Assembly (NCBI GenBank): GCA_012064415.1
Contig: SSNU01000117.1
Location: 145,916-209,915, forward strand
Length of the DNA stretch: 64,000 nucleotides
Direction: 5' to 3'
From: Gyrodactylus bullatarudis
Taxonomy: Eukaryota > Platyhelminthes > Monogenea > Gyrodactylidea > Gyrodactylidae
Numbering within the stretch: position 1 is the stretch's first letter; every line of letters starts with the position of its first letter. Positions 42,901 to 49,582 of the stretch are shown one piece after another. The translations under genes and the position numbers were made by a program. The notes under the pieces are model-generated. The model ran no database searches. It saw only the letters and a program-made list of their open reading frames with translations, and was not told where the DNA came from.

Positions 42901-45900
42901 GGAAGATGAGAAAGAAAAACTGATTAGAATTTTCATGAGTAACAACTATCCTAGACAGTTCATCCTCAATAACATGGAGTCTAGGGAGTCAAACAGAACG
43001 GACGAAGAAGAAGTTGTAAGACATTTATGAAGTCTACGTTCTCGTCCTGTTTATCTCCCATTATTTACAGAATAAAATAAAGACGAAGGGAATCTTGTGA
43101 GAGGATTCTCACAAAGTCCAACCGGTATATCTGAGAGTACCTTTTAAAGGGGATAACCTTGGATCGATGTTAAAACAAAAATTGAACCAGTTATTCCAAA
43201 ATATGTTACCGAATAAGAAGGTTAGGTACATCTTCAAAACAAATATTAGGTTGAGCGAAAAGTAATGGGACTGGATTTAATTAATACATATATTTACACA
43301 ATATAGAAACATGATATAATATCATCAATGGAAGTAGTTTCCTGATGAATTAAGACATTTCTGCCATCGAATCGGCAGTTGTTTGATCCCATCACTATAG
43401 AATTCTTCAGATTTTGATGCAAAAAAGTCATCCAATCCAATTCTGACCTCTTCTTTTGATCTGAAAATTTTACCTTTAAGGAAATGCTGAAGAGACCTAA
43501 AAAGATGATAATCCGATGGAGCGAGATCAGGACTATAAGGTGGATGATCAATCAAATCGAAATTTTCTTCTTCGAAAAATTTTTTCACATCTTTTCCAAG
43601 ATGAGGTCTTGCATTGTCTTGCAAAAATGTGACTCTACCAATAGAATGTTTACGAATGAATCGAAGGATCTCTTAGATTACAACAAATCGTCTTTCGTGG
43701 TATACAAGTTCAAATTTCCTTGCAAAGCTGAGTACATTGGACATACAACGAGAAGATTAGAGGACAGAGTAGAAGAACATCTCTATACAGGTAACACAGC
43801 GGTTAGAGATCATGTCTAGGTATGTGACAAAAAACCTTCCCCATCAAACTTTTACATCCTTTATAGACAAAATGGGAAGACCGTCAACGCTTTGAAAACT
43901 GCTGAAGCTTTCTACATTGAAAAGGAAAATCCTATTCCTTGTAAACAAAAGAAAATAGTCAAACCATTGGGTCTAAACTGGCCTAATGTTAATAGAAGTT
44001 CCAACCATTTACAGATAAGCAGCCAAACTGGAGAATCCAGAAAGAGAAATAGGAACTCAAATGGCGTATCCAACAACAACAAAATTACAAAATATTTTAG
44101 CCAGTAGAAATTTTGCCAAATGAGATCAAATATCTATTATTATCAAAGATTATATTAGACTCTTAGCAAATTTTTTATTATTCTATTATTATGGTGATAA
44201 ACATTAATTTGAAAAAGATTTTCTATACAATTACAAATGTATTGGATAATATATGAAACCTCCTATACAAGACTTATTCATAAGTTAACCTCATACATCA
44301 TATAATGTATATTAAACATACATTTAAATATCCCACCCTAGGGTGGGAAATATCACCTTTCACACATAACCTCTACCCCCGTTTGACATGATATCACATT
44401 GATTTCCTCCCCTCCCACAACCAACACAAGAGAGCCAATCAAATTTTATCATATTTTTCTTTGTATTTTAATAAATATTTGGCATGTAAAGTCAGTGTAT
44501 ATGTTACCGGTAATCTTGTCTCAAGACTCCCTGGCAAATCAGTTAAACTTGTTACTGAAAGCCAGTTAAACTTGTTACTCGGTTTCAAGATTATCTGATA
44601 GTTTCAAGAATCCCGGGAATCTTGTTACTAGTAACAAGTTTAACTGATTTGCCAGGGAGTCTTGAGACTATCAAGAGTAACAAGATTACCGGTAACATAT
44701 ACACTGAGGGAAGTTTTCACATTGATTGTAACATATATAGGCTTAACAATTAAAATCCATAGCAAAATTACCTGGTGGGTGTCAATTATGGATGGATTCT
44801 TCAGAGGGATGAATGAAAAAATTAGTTTTCCAGAACTGATTGAAAAGAATTCTTCTTGTTCAATCGAGCAGAAAAGATTGAAAGAAATATACAAAGAAAG
44901 AAGCAGATTTGCATTTTATCCATAGTAACATGCAAGAATTGCTAGGGTAGACAATAAGAAAAATTATCTGTCTTTTATCATACATTTCTAATTTATTTTT
45001 AATTTCAATACTGGTGCAGTGCACTCATGGGAAAAAATAATATCAAATCTTTCGCTTCTTTCATTTCACCATGTAACTGGCATCATTTTTCGATTTCAAA
45101 TAGAATTTTTCCGTAAAATATGCCTATTCTTTTTGAAGTTTTAAGCTAAAAGAATTTTAACAATACAACTACGGTTTTTCAATAGACTTCACACTATACT
45201 TCTTATGAACTCTTTTCTCAAAATACATTTCATTTATTAGTTCTATTAGAATCGATTTTCTCCATTGAATTTGTTGAAAAGTTCCTTTTGACCATCATTC
45301 AGACTTGGGCAATTAAGATTTGATTTATGATATTAGGATCATGATAATAACGAAATAAAGCACAATTCTTTAAATTTTCTCAAAAATTGTTCTTTTTCTG
45401 ATCAAATAAGTTATGAGTAGGGCCTCAAAAAAATAGTACTCGGTCTATTTTTACTCTAGACAAAGGTCTGGCTGAGTGATGATAATCTAAATTCTTTCGA
45501 CAGAACTTTTTTGTATAATTTTATAAATCAAGTCTCAGAATATAGCATTCCCCAACTATAGTAAACGACCAATCAAAATCTTCTATGAGCTAGATTCCTG
45601 ATATAGAACTTTCATCATGTGAGTAGCTAGAATCTATAGATCGAAGCTTTGAGCTTTGATAGAAAATATTACTTTTAGAATTTAAAATCTCAACTAAAAG
45701 GAGTTTTTTGTAAAATTTATACGCTATAACAGTTGCACAGTTGTTTTCTATTGTTAAAAAAAATTTTAAATCAGAAATTTGATGATACAATTGTGCAAGA
45801 ATTTACGGTAAACTATTATTTTTTACACAAGATACCTTGAATTTTCTAAAAAGATAAACCAATGATTTGATAATACAATTTTTCCTAGCATTCGTAAATT

Positions 45901-46763
45901 TATCCCGACAAAAACAGCATACGTTCAAGCAAAATCAGTTCAGTTGACAGAGTTGAGAAATCTTATTCGAAGCGGAAAGCCCAGTTATGAAGAAGTCTAC
46001 AAATGGGGCAAATCCTTTGACGCCCTCCTCGATGATAAATGTAAGCTTTGCTGTCTATTAAAAGTTTTGTCCTTGAATTTGGCTTATTGTATTCAATTTT
46101 GTTAGATGGGCTAGCCCTGTTCAGGGACTTTCTCAGTACCGAATTCAGTGATGAGAATATCGAATTTTGGATAGCCTGTGAAGAATTCAAGACCCTGAAT
46201 CAGCCAAAGAAAATTCAACTCAGAGCGCAGAAAATATTCCAAGATTTCATTGCAGTACAGTCAAAACGTGAAGTAAGCAAAAACTGGAAGGATACTGTTT
46301 AAATTATCACTGATAAATTTATCAATTTACTATAAAGGTGAATTTAGATTCAAAAACCCGTCTAAAGACTGAGAAGGAAATTGAGAATCCGACAATCAAC
46401 ACCTTTGATCTAGCCCAGAAACGCATACAAGCCCTGATGGAGAAGGACTCTTATCGACGTTTTCTTCGCTCAGACGTCTACCACATGCTTTTAAAGGAAT
46501 CCAAAATAGCCGCTAAGGCCATGGCTGCTGCAGCTCGCCTTGACAAAGGTGGTAACATGAGAAATCACAATTATGCTGGTGTAATGGCTGCAGCAGCGGA
46601 TGCAGAGGCCGGTGCAAATTCGGTAGAAGATCTCCAACTGCTTGGCTTAAGTACATCTCGGTTCATGAGATCAGCTGTCAATGGAAACTGTAGTTCCATT
46701 TCCAGTTCACTCAAGGGTAAAAATGTTAAAAATAAACCAGTCAATATTGAAGATTCCCCATAA
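9995..46763 (+). CDS. RGS-domain regulator of G-protein signalling, five exons
   Basis: The model uses exons 9995-10024, 38616-38782, 45889-46040, 46106-46272 and 46338-46763 (TAA), all in consistent phase, giving 313 residues. The RGS domain runs from about residue 105 to 230: 'WGKSFDALL', '[17 protein letters not shown]', '[10 protein letters not shown]', 'VNLDSKTR', '[19 protein letters not shown]'. RGS domains bind activated G-alpha-i/q subunits at the membrane and speed GTP hydrolysis; the sequence is closest in feel to the R4 group, with no DEP or GGL domain. The tail is alanine-rich ('[11 protein letters not shown]', '[11 protein letters not shown]'). Exon 2 encodes an acidic segment. 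Exons 2-5 are well supported. The assignment of exon 1 ('[10 protein letters not shown]', donor GTGAGT) across a 28.6-kb intron is inference from phase; another first exon is possible. The last two introns are 65 bases each. Confidence 0.82.
10025..15300. other. Proposed RGS intron 1, left part: no gene seen
   Basis: A segment at 10430-10640 repeats pieces of 8230-8580 ('AAATGCTTGTCTGTGATT'). A diverged copy of palindromic family F lies about 12720-13020. At 11330-11720 the minus strand has a broken, coding-looking frame ('[19 protein letters not shown]') that I cannot assign. At 14743-14815 a good A-box-like TGGCTCAGTGGTTA is followed by a poor B box, so a tRNA-derived relic is possible. The plus frame at 14873-15283 contains a homopolymer C run and has no domain. 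Confidence 0.45.
15393..15703 (-). pseudogene. mariner-type transposase, N-terminal fragment
   Basis: Read on the minus strand, it starts '[20 protein letters not shown]' and continues through '[14 protein letters not shown]' to '[18 protein letters not shown]' and 'AISSVLNVS', after at least one frameshift. This follows the mariner paired-HTH DNA-binding domain and its GRPS linker. The DDD catalytic region is absent; the sequence breaks off at the left end. A C-terminal mariner fragment occurs separately at 43.25-43.64 kb. Confidence 0.75.
16531..17025. mobile_element. Palindromic element, family P (copy 1)
   Basis: Starts TAGACTTGGACGAAATTTTG and ends with the inverse, CGTCCAAGTCTA. The arms (16531-16680 and 16875-17025) are near-perfect inverted copies with 'CCAGAAGCATGGAAAGATAT' as an internal landmark. 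Both flanks carry TAATTA-type sequence compatible with target duplication. Reading frames at 16337-16728 are produced by the repeat itself. Confidence 0.75.
17804..17917 (+). CDS. Candidate terminal exon, copy A (tandem pair)
   Basis: After a good acceptor (TTTTGTTTTATAG) a 38-codon frame begins '[11 protein letters not shown]' and ends 'RPTRFKKK' with TAA. Its phase (0) would accept the exon at 9995-10024, giving a 47-residue alternative product instead of the RGS protein. It is lysine-rich at the end. No domain is recognised. A G10 run lies 4 bases after the stop. It may instead belong to an unseen gene or be chance. Confidence 0.35.
   Translation, partial: ASQSLGSKSFFTPAKNWRNEKESLSSIIKRPTRFKKK
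17978..18064 (+). CDS. Candidate terminal exon, copy B (tandem pair)
   Basis: Repeats the intron end and first 45-50 bases of copy A: same acceptor, then '[17 protein letters not shown]'. Relative to copy A it has a 6-base in-frame deletion and few substitutions, then diverges and stops at TAG. The shared acceptor and preserved frame are what make the pair look exonic rather than a random duplication. Confidence 0.3.
   Translation, partial: ASLGSKSFFTLTKNWRNYFSSLFFSLLA
19170..19242 (+). tRNA. Degenerate tRNA-like sequence
   Basis: 'TAGTTAGAGCACGTG' resembles an A box and 'GAGTTCATC' a decayed B box about 40 bases later. Stem pairing is poor, so a relic at best. Confidence 0.25.
20210..20610. 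mobile_element. Family F half-element with inverted shared flank
   Basis: Two starts of the family end sequence (TTCTCGATGAATTTGGGAAT) occur at about 20217 and 20387. The block 20250-20440 is a close inverse copy of 9375-9560, including 'GTTCGGGAATAGATCATTTT'. The right side ends near 'GAGGAATCAAACGTTATTTT' at 20550-20580 without a second arm, so this copy is truncated or nested. Confidence 0.6.
22246..22748. mobile_element. piggyBac-like MITE (copy 1), about 500 bp
   Basis: Flanked by TTAA at 22242-22245 and 22749-22752. Inverted ends read CCCTTCATGTCCCA and TGGGACATGAAGGG, perfect over 13-14 bases. The interior matches the element at 36650-37115 in reverse orientation, including 'GATGCACACCATAGTTA'. 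The frame at 22692-22967 straddles the right end and is not a gene. Confidence 0.8.
24461..26158. mobile_element. Ginger/KRBA2-like transposon with giant TIRs, internally deleted
   Basis: The ends are TGTATATGTTACCGTTAATC and its complement. The inverted arms run about 24461-24830 and 25709-26158; the right arm carries roughly 70 extra bases near 26030-26100. Between them is a broken integrase-type gene on the minus strand. Integrase-encoding elements with TIRs are typical of Ginger elements, whose domesticated relative is KRBA2. The region between 24831 and 25708 is too short for an intact transposase. Confidence 0.75.
24791..25680 (-). pseudogene. Integrase-type transposase, zinc-binding and C-terminal parts only
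   Basis: Minus strand, 5' to 3'. A zinc-binding N-terminal piece (about 25665-25400) has '[18 protein letters not shown]' then '[10 protein letters not shown]', i.e. the HHCC integrase finger. After a stop and frameshift comes a 169-residue frame (25300-24791) with '[13 protein letters not shown]', '[18 protein letters not shown]', '[13 protein letters not shown]' and a cysteine-rich end '[18 protein letters not shown]'. This end is characteristic of KRBA2/Ginger-type integrases. The DDE catalytic core that should lie between the two parts is missing, so the element cannot encode its own transposase. The last codons of the frame overlap the inner edge of the left TIR. Confidence 0.75.
26592..27080. 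mobile_element. Palindromic element, family P (copy 2)
   Basis: Nearly identical to 16540-17020 over almost its full length, with a handful of substitutions by eye. ACTCAGTA is present just before the left end and after the right end, an 8-base target duplication of the hAT type. The left end has lost the first few bases of the terminal repeat. The frame at 26573-26782 is repeat-derived. Confidence 0.8.
27145..27390 (+). pseudogene. PLE GIY-YIG endonuclease relic 1
   Basis: 'FQCDCGTSY' followed in another frame by '[10 protein letters not shown]' parallels the relic at 31.1 kb and the GIY-YIG module of Penelope-like elements. Frameshifts and stops are frequent. Confidence 0.5.
27415..28755. 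mobile_element. Long-TIR element interrupted by a nested MITE
   Basis: Left arm about 27415-27738; right arm about 28142-28430 plus 28714-28755, near-perfect inverse copies of over 300 bases (landmarks 'GACGGGGGAACTCATTGAAG', 'GGTGGGGTATGCAGGAT'). The right arm is split by the element at 28433-28713. The unique core (27739-28141) has a broken minus-strand frame including '[17 protein letters not shown]', possibly a transposase scrap, family unknown. Confidence 0.75.
28433..28713. mobile_element. Nested palindromic MITE
   Basis: Ends GGGTTATTCACCAAGTTAGT and its complement. The arms are inverted copies with 'AATAGACCGGTATTATTTTC' in both. It sits in the right arm of the surrounding element at a TTTTAAA-type site that appears on both sides, consistent with a 7-8 base target duplication. 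Confidence 0.75.
28761..29078. mobile_element. Palindromic element, family P (diverged copy 3)
   Basis: Starts TTAGACTTGGACAAGATTTT and ends 'CTTTCAAGTCCAATA'. Internal 'CCACCAAATTTCGCATCAAA' matches copies 1 and 2, but overall divergence is much higher, so this is an older insertion. It abuts the right end of the long-TIR element. Confidence 0.55.
29080..31080. other. Intronic stretch with no gene seen
   Basis: A minus-strand frame at 30289-30477 ('[18 protein letters not shown]') looks mildly coding-like, but I see no conserved domain, splice pair or repeat context, so it is not called. The rest is AT-rich without clear inverted repeats. Confidence 0.4.
31100..31600 (+). pseudogene. PLE GIY-YIG endonuclease relic 2
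   Basis: '[19 protein letters not shown]' gives the GIY-YIG core (here C-x-C before SYIG), followed by '[13 protein letters not shown]' and '[14 protein letters not shown]', the usual C-terminal '..YKP.LN' block of Penelope-like endonucleases. A stop interrupts the module. The 3' part is repeated at 33.99-34.21 kb. Confidence 0.7.
32927..33104. repeat. 178-bp exact direct repeat (copy 1)
   Basis: Starts TAACTGTAATTAATTTACTC and ends AAAACTCAGAAAAATT. It is identical by eye over all 178 bases to 40607-40784 in the same orientation. Ends lack obvious inverted repeats. A short non-autonomous retro- or Helitron-like element, or a solo terminal repeat, is possible. Confidence 0.8.
33960..34215 (+). 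pseudogene. PLE 3'-end relic 3
   Basis: '[13 protein letters not shown]' in one frame and the matching nucleotides of 31330-31560 (e.g. 'CTTCAACTACCTTGGCCTATG') show this is a diverged copy of the end of relic 2. The GIY-YIG core itself is not present. Confidence 0.55.
35520..35865 (-). pseudogene. Possible transposase fragment with SWIM-like cysteines
   Basis: The minus-strand frame has '[20 protein letters not shown]', a CxC followed by a later C, resembling the start of a SWIM zinc finger (CxC...CxH) as found in MULE-type transposases. The final histidine is not where expected. No start, intron or TIR was found, so this is a weak call. Confidence 0.25.
36133..36180. mobile_element. End fragment of the CTAGGGCGACC MITE family
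   Basis: 'TACTAGGGCAACCAAATGCC' matches the terminal repeat of the element at 55818-56342. A partner end was not located. Confidence 0.35.
36650..37115. mobile_element. piggyBac-like MITE (copy 2)
   Basis: TTAA at 36646-36649 and 37116-37119. Ends CCCTTCGTGTCCCA and TGGGACATGAAGGG. The interior is the reverse complement of copy 1 at 22246-22748 with modest divergence and about 40 bases fewer. The frame at 36697-36924 is repeat-derived. Confidence 0.8.
37570..38165. repeat. Family F relic and the dispersed repeat of 2.8-3.4 kb
   Basis: 37570-37715 has family F-like ends (GATGAATTTGGGAAT and TTGAGAATAGCTG) enclosing a shortened palindrome. From about 37740 the sequence follows the 2815-3400 repeat in the same order. 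The association of both units recurs, so they may be parts of one larger element. Confidence 0.5.
38783..41090. other. RGS intron 2, left part: no gene seen
   Basis: It contains a piece of the 'CAATGAATTTTTACTACGAA' repeat (38935) and the exact 178-bp repeat at 40607. The minus-strand frame at 39121-39339 has no domain or splice support. Confidence 0.5.
40607..40784. repeat. 178-bp exact direct repeat (copy 2)
   Basis: Identical to 32927-33104. Flanks differ on both sides immediately outside the unit, so the boundaries are sharp. Confidence 0.8.
41280..44107 (+). pseudogene. PLE reverse transcriptase/GIY-YIG endonuclease, disrupted
   Basis: Pieces in order. N-terminal region: '[19 protein letters not shown]' (41.57 kb). 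RT: '[18 protein letters not shown]', '[10 protein letters not shown]', 'FRPVLDQ', then '[13 protein letters not shown]' (palm, first Asp), '[19 protein letters not shown]' and '[10 protein letters not shown]' with the catalytic YVDD (42.6 kb), then '[11 protein letters not shown]' and '[11 protein letters not shown]'. Endonuclease: '[20 protein letters not shown]' (43.7 kb) and a C-terminal '[15 protein letters not shown]'. At least four frameshifts or stops separate these, for example near 41464, 42167, 42447 and 42851, so it is inactive. Catalytic residues remain readable, suggesting fairly recent decay. This is a Penelope-type, GIY-YIG-bearing PLE. Confidence 0.85.
43246..43640 (-). pseudogene. 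mariner C-terminal fragment nested in the PLE
   Basis: The minus strand encodes '[17 protein letters not shown]', '[17 protein letters not shown]' and '[17 protein letters not shown]', the second and third catalytic aspartates of a mariner DD34D transposase. At 43246 the DNA reads TTAGGTTGAGCGAAAAGTAA, a mariner-like terminal repeat preceded by TA. The 5' two thirds is absent; the other boundary near 43630-43640 rejoins PLE sequence. It separates the RT part from the endonuclease part of the PLE. Confidence 0.8.
44493..44706. mobile_element. Ginger-like palindromic MITE
   Basis: Starts CAGTGTATATGTTACCGGTA and ends with its complement. 'CTTGAGACTATCAAGAGTAA' and related blocks match the ends of the large Ginger/KRBA2-like element at 24461-26158. 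It is therefore probably a non-autonomous relative sharing those termini. A related decayed piece lies near 8935-8975 ('GAGACTATCAAGAGTAACAA'). Confidence 0.7.
44760..44926 (+). other. Coding-looking frame of unknown origin
   Basis: The frame '[20 protein letters not shown]' continuing to '[16 protein letters not shown]' and a stop has balanced composition for this AT-rich area. It follows the Ginger-like MITE and might be a transposon N-terminus or a stray exon. No family recognised. Confidence 0.25.
44930..45888. other. RGS intron 2, right part: no gene seen
   Basis: AT-rich, no clear repeat arms. The acceptor of RGS exon 3 (TTTTTCCTAG) ends this stretch. Confidence 0.5.
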
Positions 46764-47690
46764 TATACAAATATTAATTTTTTCCAAAATTAAAAATATC
46801 AAAACTCTCGAGGACCCTATCTTAGCCTATTCATATATTTTTGATTTGATGAAAAACTCGACTTCTTATTGAAGTTAATTTAAGACCAATAGAAATTGAG
46901 CAGACTCTTGATTTCTACTGGCGAAATTGGATTCTTTTATTGATTGTAAAAAATGTTTGTATTTTAATTTCGAATCCATCTCACCATGTACAAAGATAAT
47001 TTAATTTGATTCGTTGCATTTTTCATATTACCAAGCCTCTATTCAACCTTTTTGTACAACCTAGCCCATTCTATAAAAGAAAAAACTCCATAAACAAGGG
47101 TTCATCTTTCGATATATGCCAAGATATATGAGAAAGAAACAAGCACTTTTAACACATTATTATTGTACGCAGAAAATATTATTCGAATAAATACCATGAA
47201 AGAGAACATCAAAAAGCATTTGTTATCAAGTAATATTAACACGAAAAAAAGATTCATAAAGACAGCCTTGGTTATGAAAAAAGAAAAATGTAAAGTATTT
47301 TATAAAGCCTGGTGGTTGTTTTCAATTTTTTATTCCTCATAGACACCTTTTCTATGATTCATTAGAAATGTAAAAAAACACAAAATAAATGTCTATAGAT
47401 TATACGGCCAATGGGTGGTAAAAACCGAAAGGGATTCGTTATCACGAAGACAAATAACTCAGCTCGTTATATAAAATACTTCTTTTATCACCCATACGAT
47501 AGGAAATTAATTAATCTCCTGGAATAAGCAATGATCTCAGCTCTATCAGTCGTCAAATACAATTTTGATTTTTTATTTAAAACGTTTTCTTGAAAACCGA
47601 GTCTGCTAAGGCTTCAAACTTTTTTTTATCGAACTAGAAATAGAAAAATGATTAAATGCGAGTCATAAAAGAAATTGGACTTTAATTTAA
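46764..47690. other. 3' flank of RGS gene
   Basis: No coding sequence supported. It probably contains the RGS 3' UTR; an AATAAA occurs near 47188. Confidence 0.4.
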
Positions 47691-47691
47691 A

Positions 47692-48420
47692 TTTTTCTCG
47701 ATGAATTTGGGAATTCGTAATTTTTTCAAAAATCTCCTTTTTTCATCAAGGTATCGAAATTTTTGAAAGATTTTTTGGTGACTGATTCAAAATGTCCACT
47801 TTTACTGAATTGAGAAAAAAAATTTTGAAAAAATGTTTTTTTTGGAAAATTTTAGAGAAATTTTAAAATTCGAGATGGCGCGATTTTTGAATTTGAGTTG
47901 AAAATTTTTTTTGATTTCAAGGTCTGAGAGGAATCAAACGTTATTTTTCAGGATCATCATTAGACAAAGAAAATAATAACTCTTATTCATTTTATTGTAA
48001 AAACCCGTCATTTTGAAATGATCTTGGATTACCCCAGCTTATCAATTCCCAAGCAGTAAAAATGATCGAAAAATAGAAAGTAGACTTTCGCATGCATGGT
48101 AGGATTTTTCAAAAAATGATTTAGAGTTATTATTTTCTTTGTCTAATGATGATCCTGAAAAATAACGTTTGATTCCTCTCAGACCTTGAAATCAAAAAAA
48201 ATTTTCAACTCAAATTCAAAAATCGCGCCATCTCGAATTTTAAAATTTCTCTAAAATTTTCCAAAAAAAACATTTTTTCAAAATTTTTTTTCTCAATTCA
48301 GTAAAAGTGGACATTTTGAATCAGTCACCAAAAAATCTTTCAAAAATTTATAAGATACCTTGATGAAAAAAGGAGATTTTTGTAAAAATTACGAATTCCC
48401 AAATTCATCGAGAATAGCTG
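47692..48420. mobile_element. Palindromic element, family F (full copy)
   Basis: Arms of about 300 bases (47692-47995 and 48123-48420) are nearly perfect inverse copies, starting TTCTCGATGAATTTGGGAAT. The core (about 125 bases) is unique. Landmarks 'GAGGAATCAAACGTTATTTT' and 'CGAGATGGCGCGATTTTT' tie it to copies at 9.0 and 20.4 kb. The high arm identity suggests recent insertion or arm-to-arm conversion. Confidence 0.8.
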
Positions 48421-48801
48421 TATGATTAGACAAAAAAACAGTTGCAAATTCATATGTAAAAGTTTGAGCTGATTTCATAAACCTTCTGAAGCTAACCCTC
48501 GAAGGATTTGGACGTTCGGATCAACCCACTTTAACTGGTTTAAGCTAAAAATGTTAAACTTTACTCTTCACAATCACTATTAGACATGGGTATAGCTAAA
48601 ATTTTCCTTTTTCCAATACTTTTGACCACCGCTCCAAGCTCAAAAAATAAAAATTTAGCGTTAATTTGAAAATGACCATCGAGTTTATTGAAACCAAGGG
48701 TTAAAAATTAAGAAAAACTCTGGAAAACGAGAATGAATCCATAAATTTTACGTTCTATTGATACAAACTAATGCCATAAGATCAAACTTGTGAGTGAGTA
48801 T

Positions 48802-49169
48802 TCAGTCAAACTTTTGACTACAACATATCATATCCTCATCGTCTTCTAGCAAAGCATCAGTAACGACAGACTTCTCCTTTGATTGCCGCCTTGTCCTGAG
48901 AAGGTCCTCAACATGTGATCTCAAATAGTGCTGCCCCATTAGGCAGTGGACATTGTACCTTGAGCCTTCAATCATTTCATTGCATAACTTGCACGTCAAG
49001 TAATAAATGTGCGGGACCGGCTCTTGCTCCTTGGCCTGTTCATGGCCAAGACTAGTGAGATCCCTTAATCTGATCTCCATTGTCTATAGTTACGAATGGT
49101 TATTGTACTTTGTTCACTTACAATAGGAATGGTACTGTTTTCATCCGGAAGATCCTTTGTTGATGACAT
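48802..49169 (-). CDS. Small zinc-finger-like protein, two exons
   Basis: Exon 1 is 49169-49122 ('MSSTKDLPDENSTIPI'), exon 2 is 49083-48802 (TGA), joined in phase 0 across a 38-base intron (GTAAGT...TATAG). The product is 109 residues. A 'CKLC' pair is followed by 'HCLMGQHYLRSH', giving C-x2-C-x11-H-x5-H with a further H, consistent with one C2H2-type finger. The C-terminus is acidic ('LLEDDED'). An initiator at 49080 (second exon) is an alternative. No orthologue is recognised. It is divergent from the RA-PDZ gene. Confidence 0.6.
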
Positions 49170-49582
49170 TATCTGTTTCCGTGTATCTTCACGTAATGAT
49201 ATTGATTGCAATGCTCTCTCTGTTGAGTAATAAGAGCATATTGAAGCTGAACAAATTTCTATAGAAAACCAATAAATCTGTTTACAACTTTTAGTCCAAG
49301 AGATTAACTCTTTTATTGTTTTCAACACAAAGTTTTGAATAGATCATTTGAGATAAAGAGAAAAAAGAAGCATACAAAAAGATACACAAAACTTTATGCG
49401 CATTATCAATTTTCTGTTTCTAATACTACTTTTGCTTCAACTTTTAACAGCATTATCATATTTTTCTCTGTTCTCTTTCGCGGTCCACCTTGGTCAACAC
49501 AGTTTGGTTCTTTTCTACAGAGAATTGAGACAATACAATAGTTTATGTAAAAATATTATCTTGGATACTCTTTTCATCTACA
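49170..49582. promoter_or_regulatory. Putative bidirectional promoter region
   Basis: The 413 bases between the divergent start codons of the zinc-finger-like gene and the RA-PDZ gene must hold both 5' ends, unless unseen non-coding exons lie farther out. No TATA box was singled out. The overlapping frames at 49065-49590 are shadows. Confidence 0.4.

Larger units (their letters stand above)
41091..44489 (+). mobile_element. Penelope-like element with inverted terminal repeats
   Basis: About 148 bases at the left (41091-41238, starting TTACATGCCAAATATTTAGT) are repeated inverted at 44343-44489. Such terminal repeats in either orientation are known for Penelope-like elements (pLTRs). Between them lies a nearly full-length RT plus GIY-YIG gene, damaged and interrupted by a mariner fragment. 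The right end directly abuts the small Ginger-like palindrome at 44493. It sits in RGS intron 2 in sense orientation. Confidence 0.85.

Noticed and set aside
43484..43819. 111-residue plus frame as a real fused protein
   Set aside because: It reads from antisense mariner DNA straight into the PLE endonuclease, so the join is accidental.
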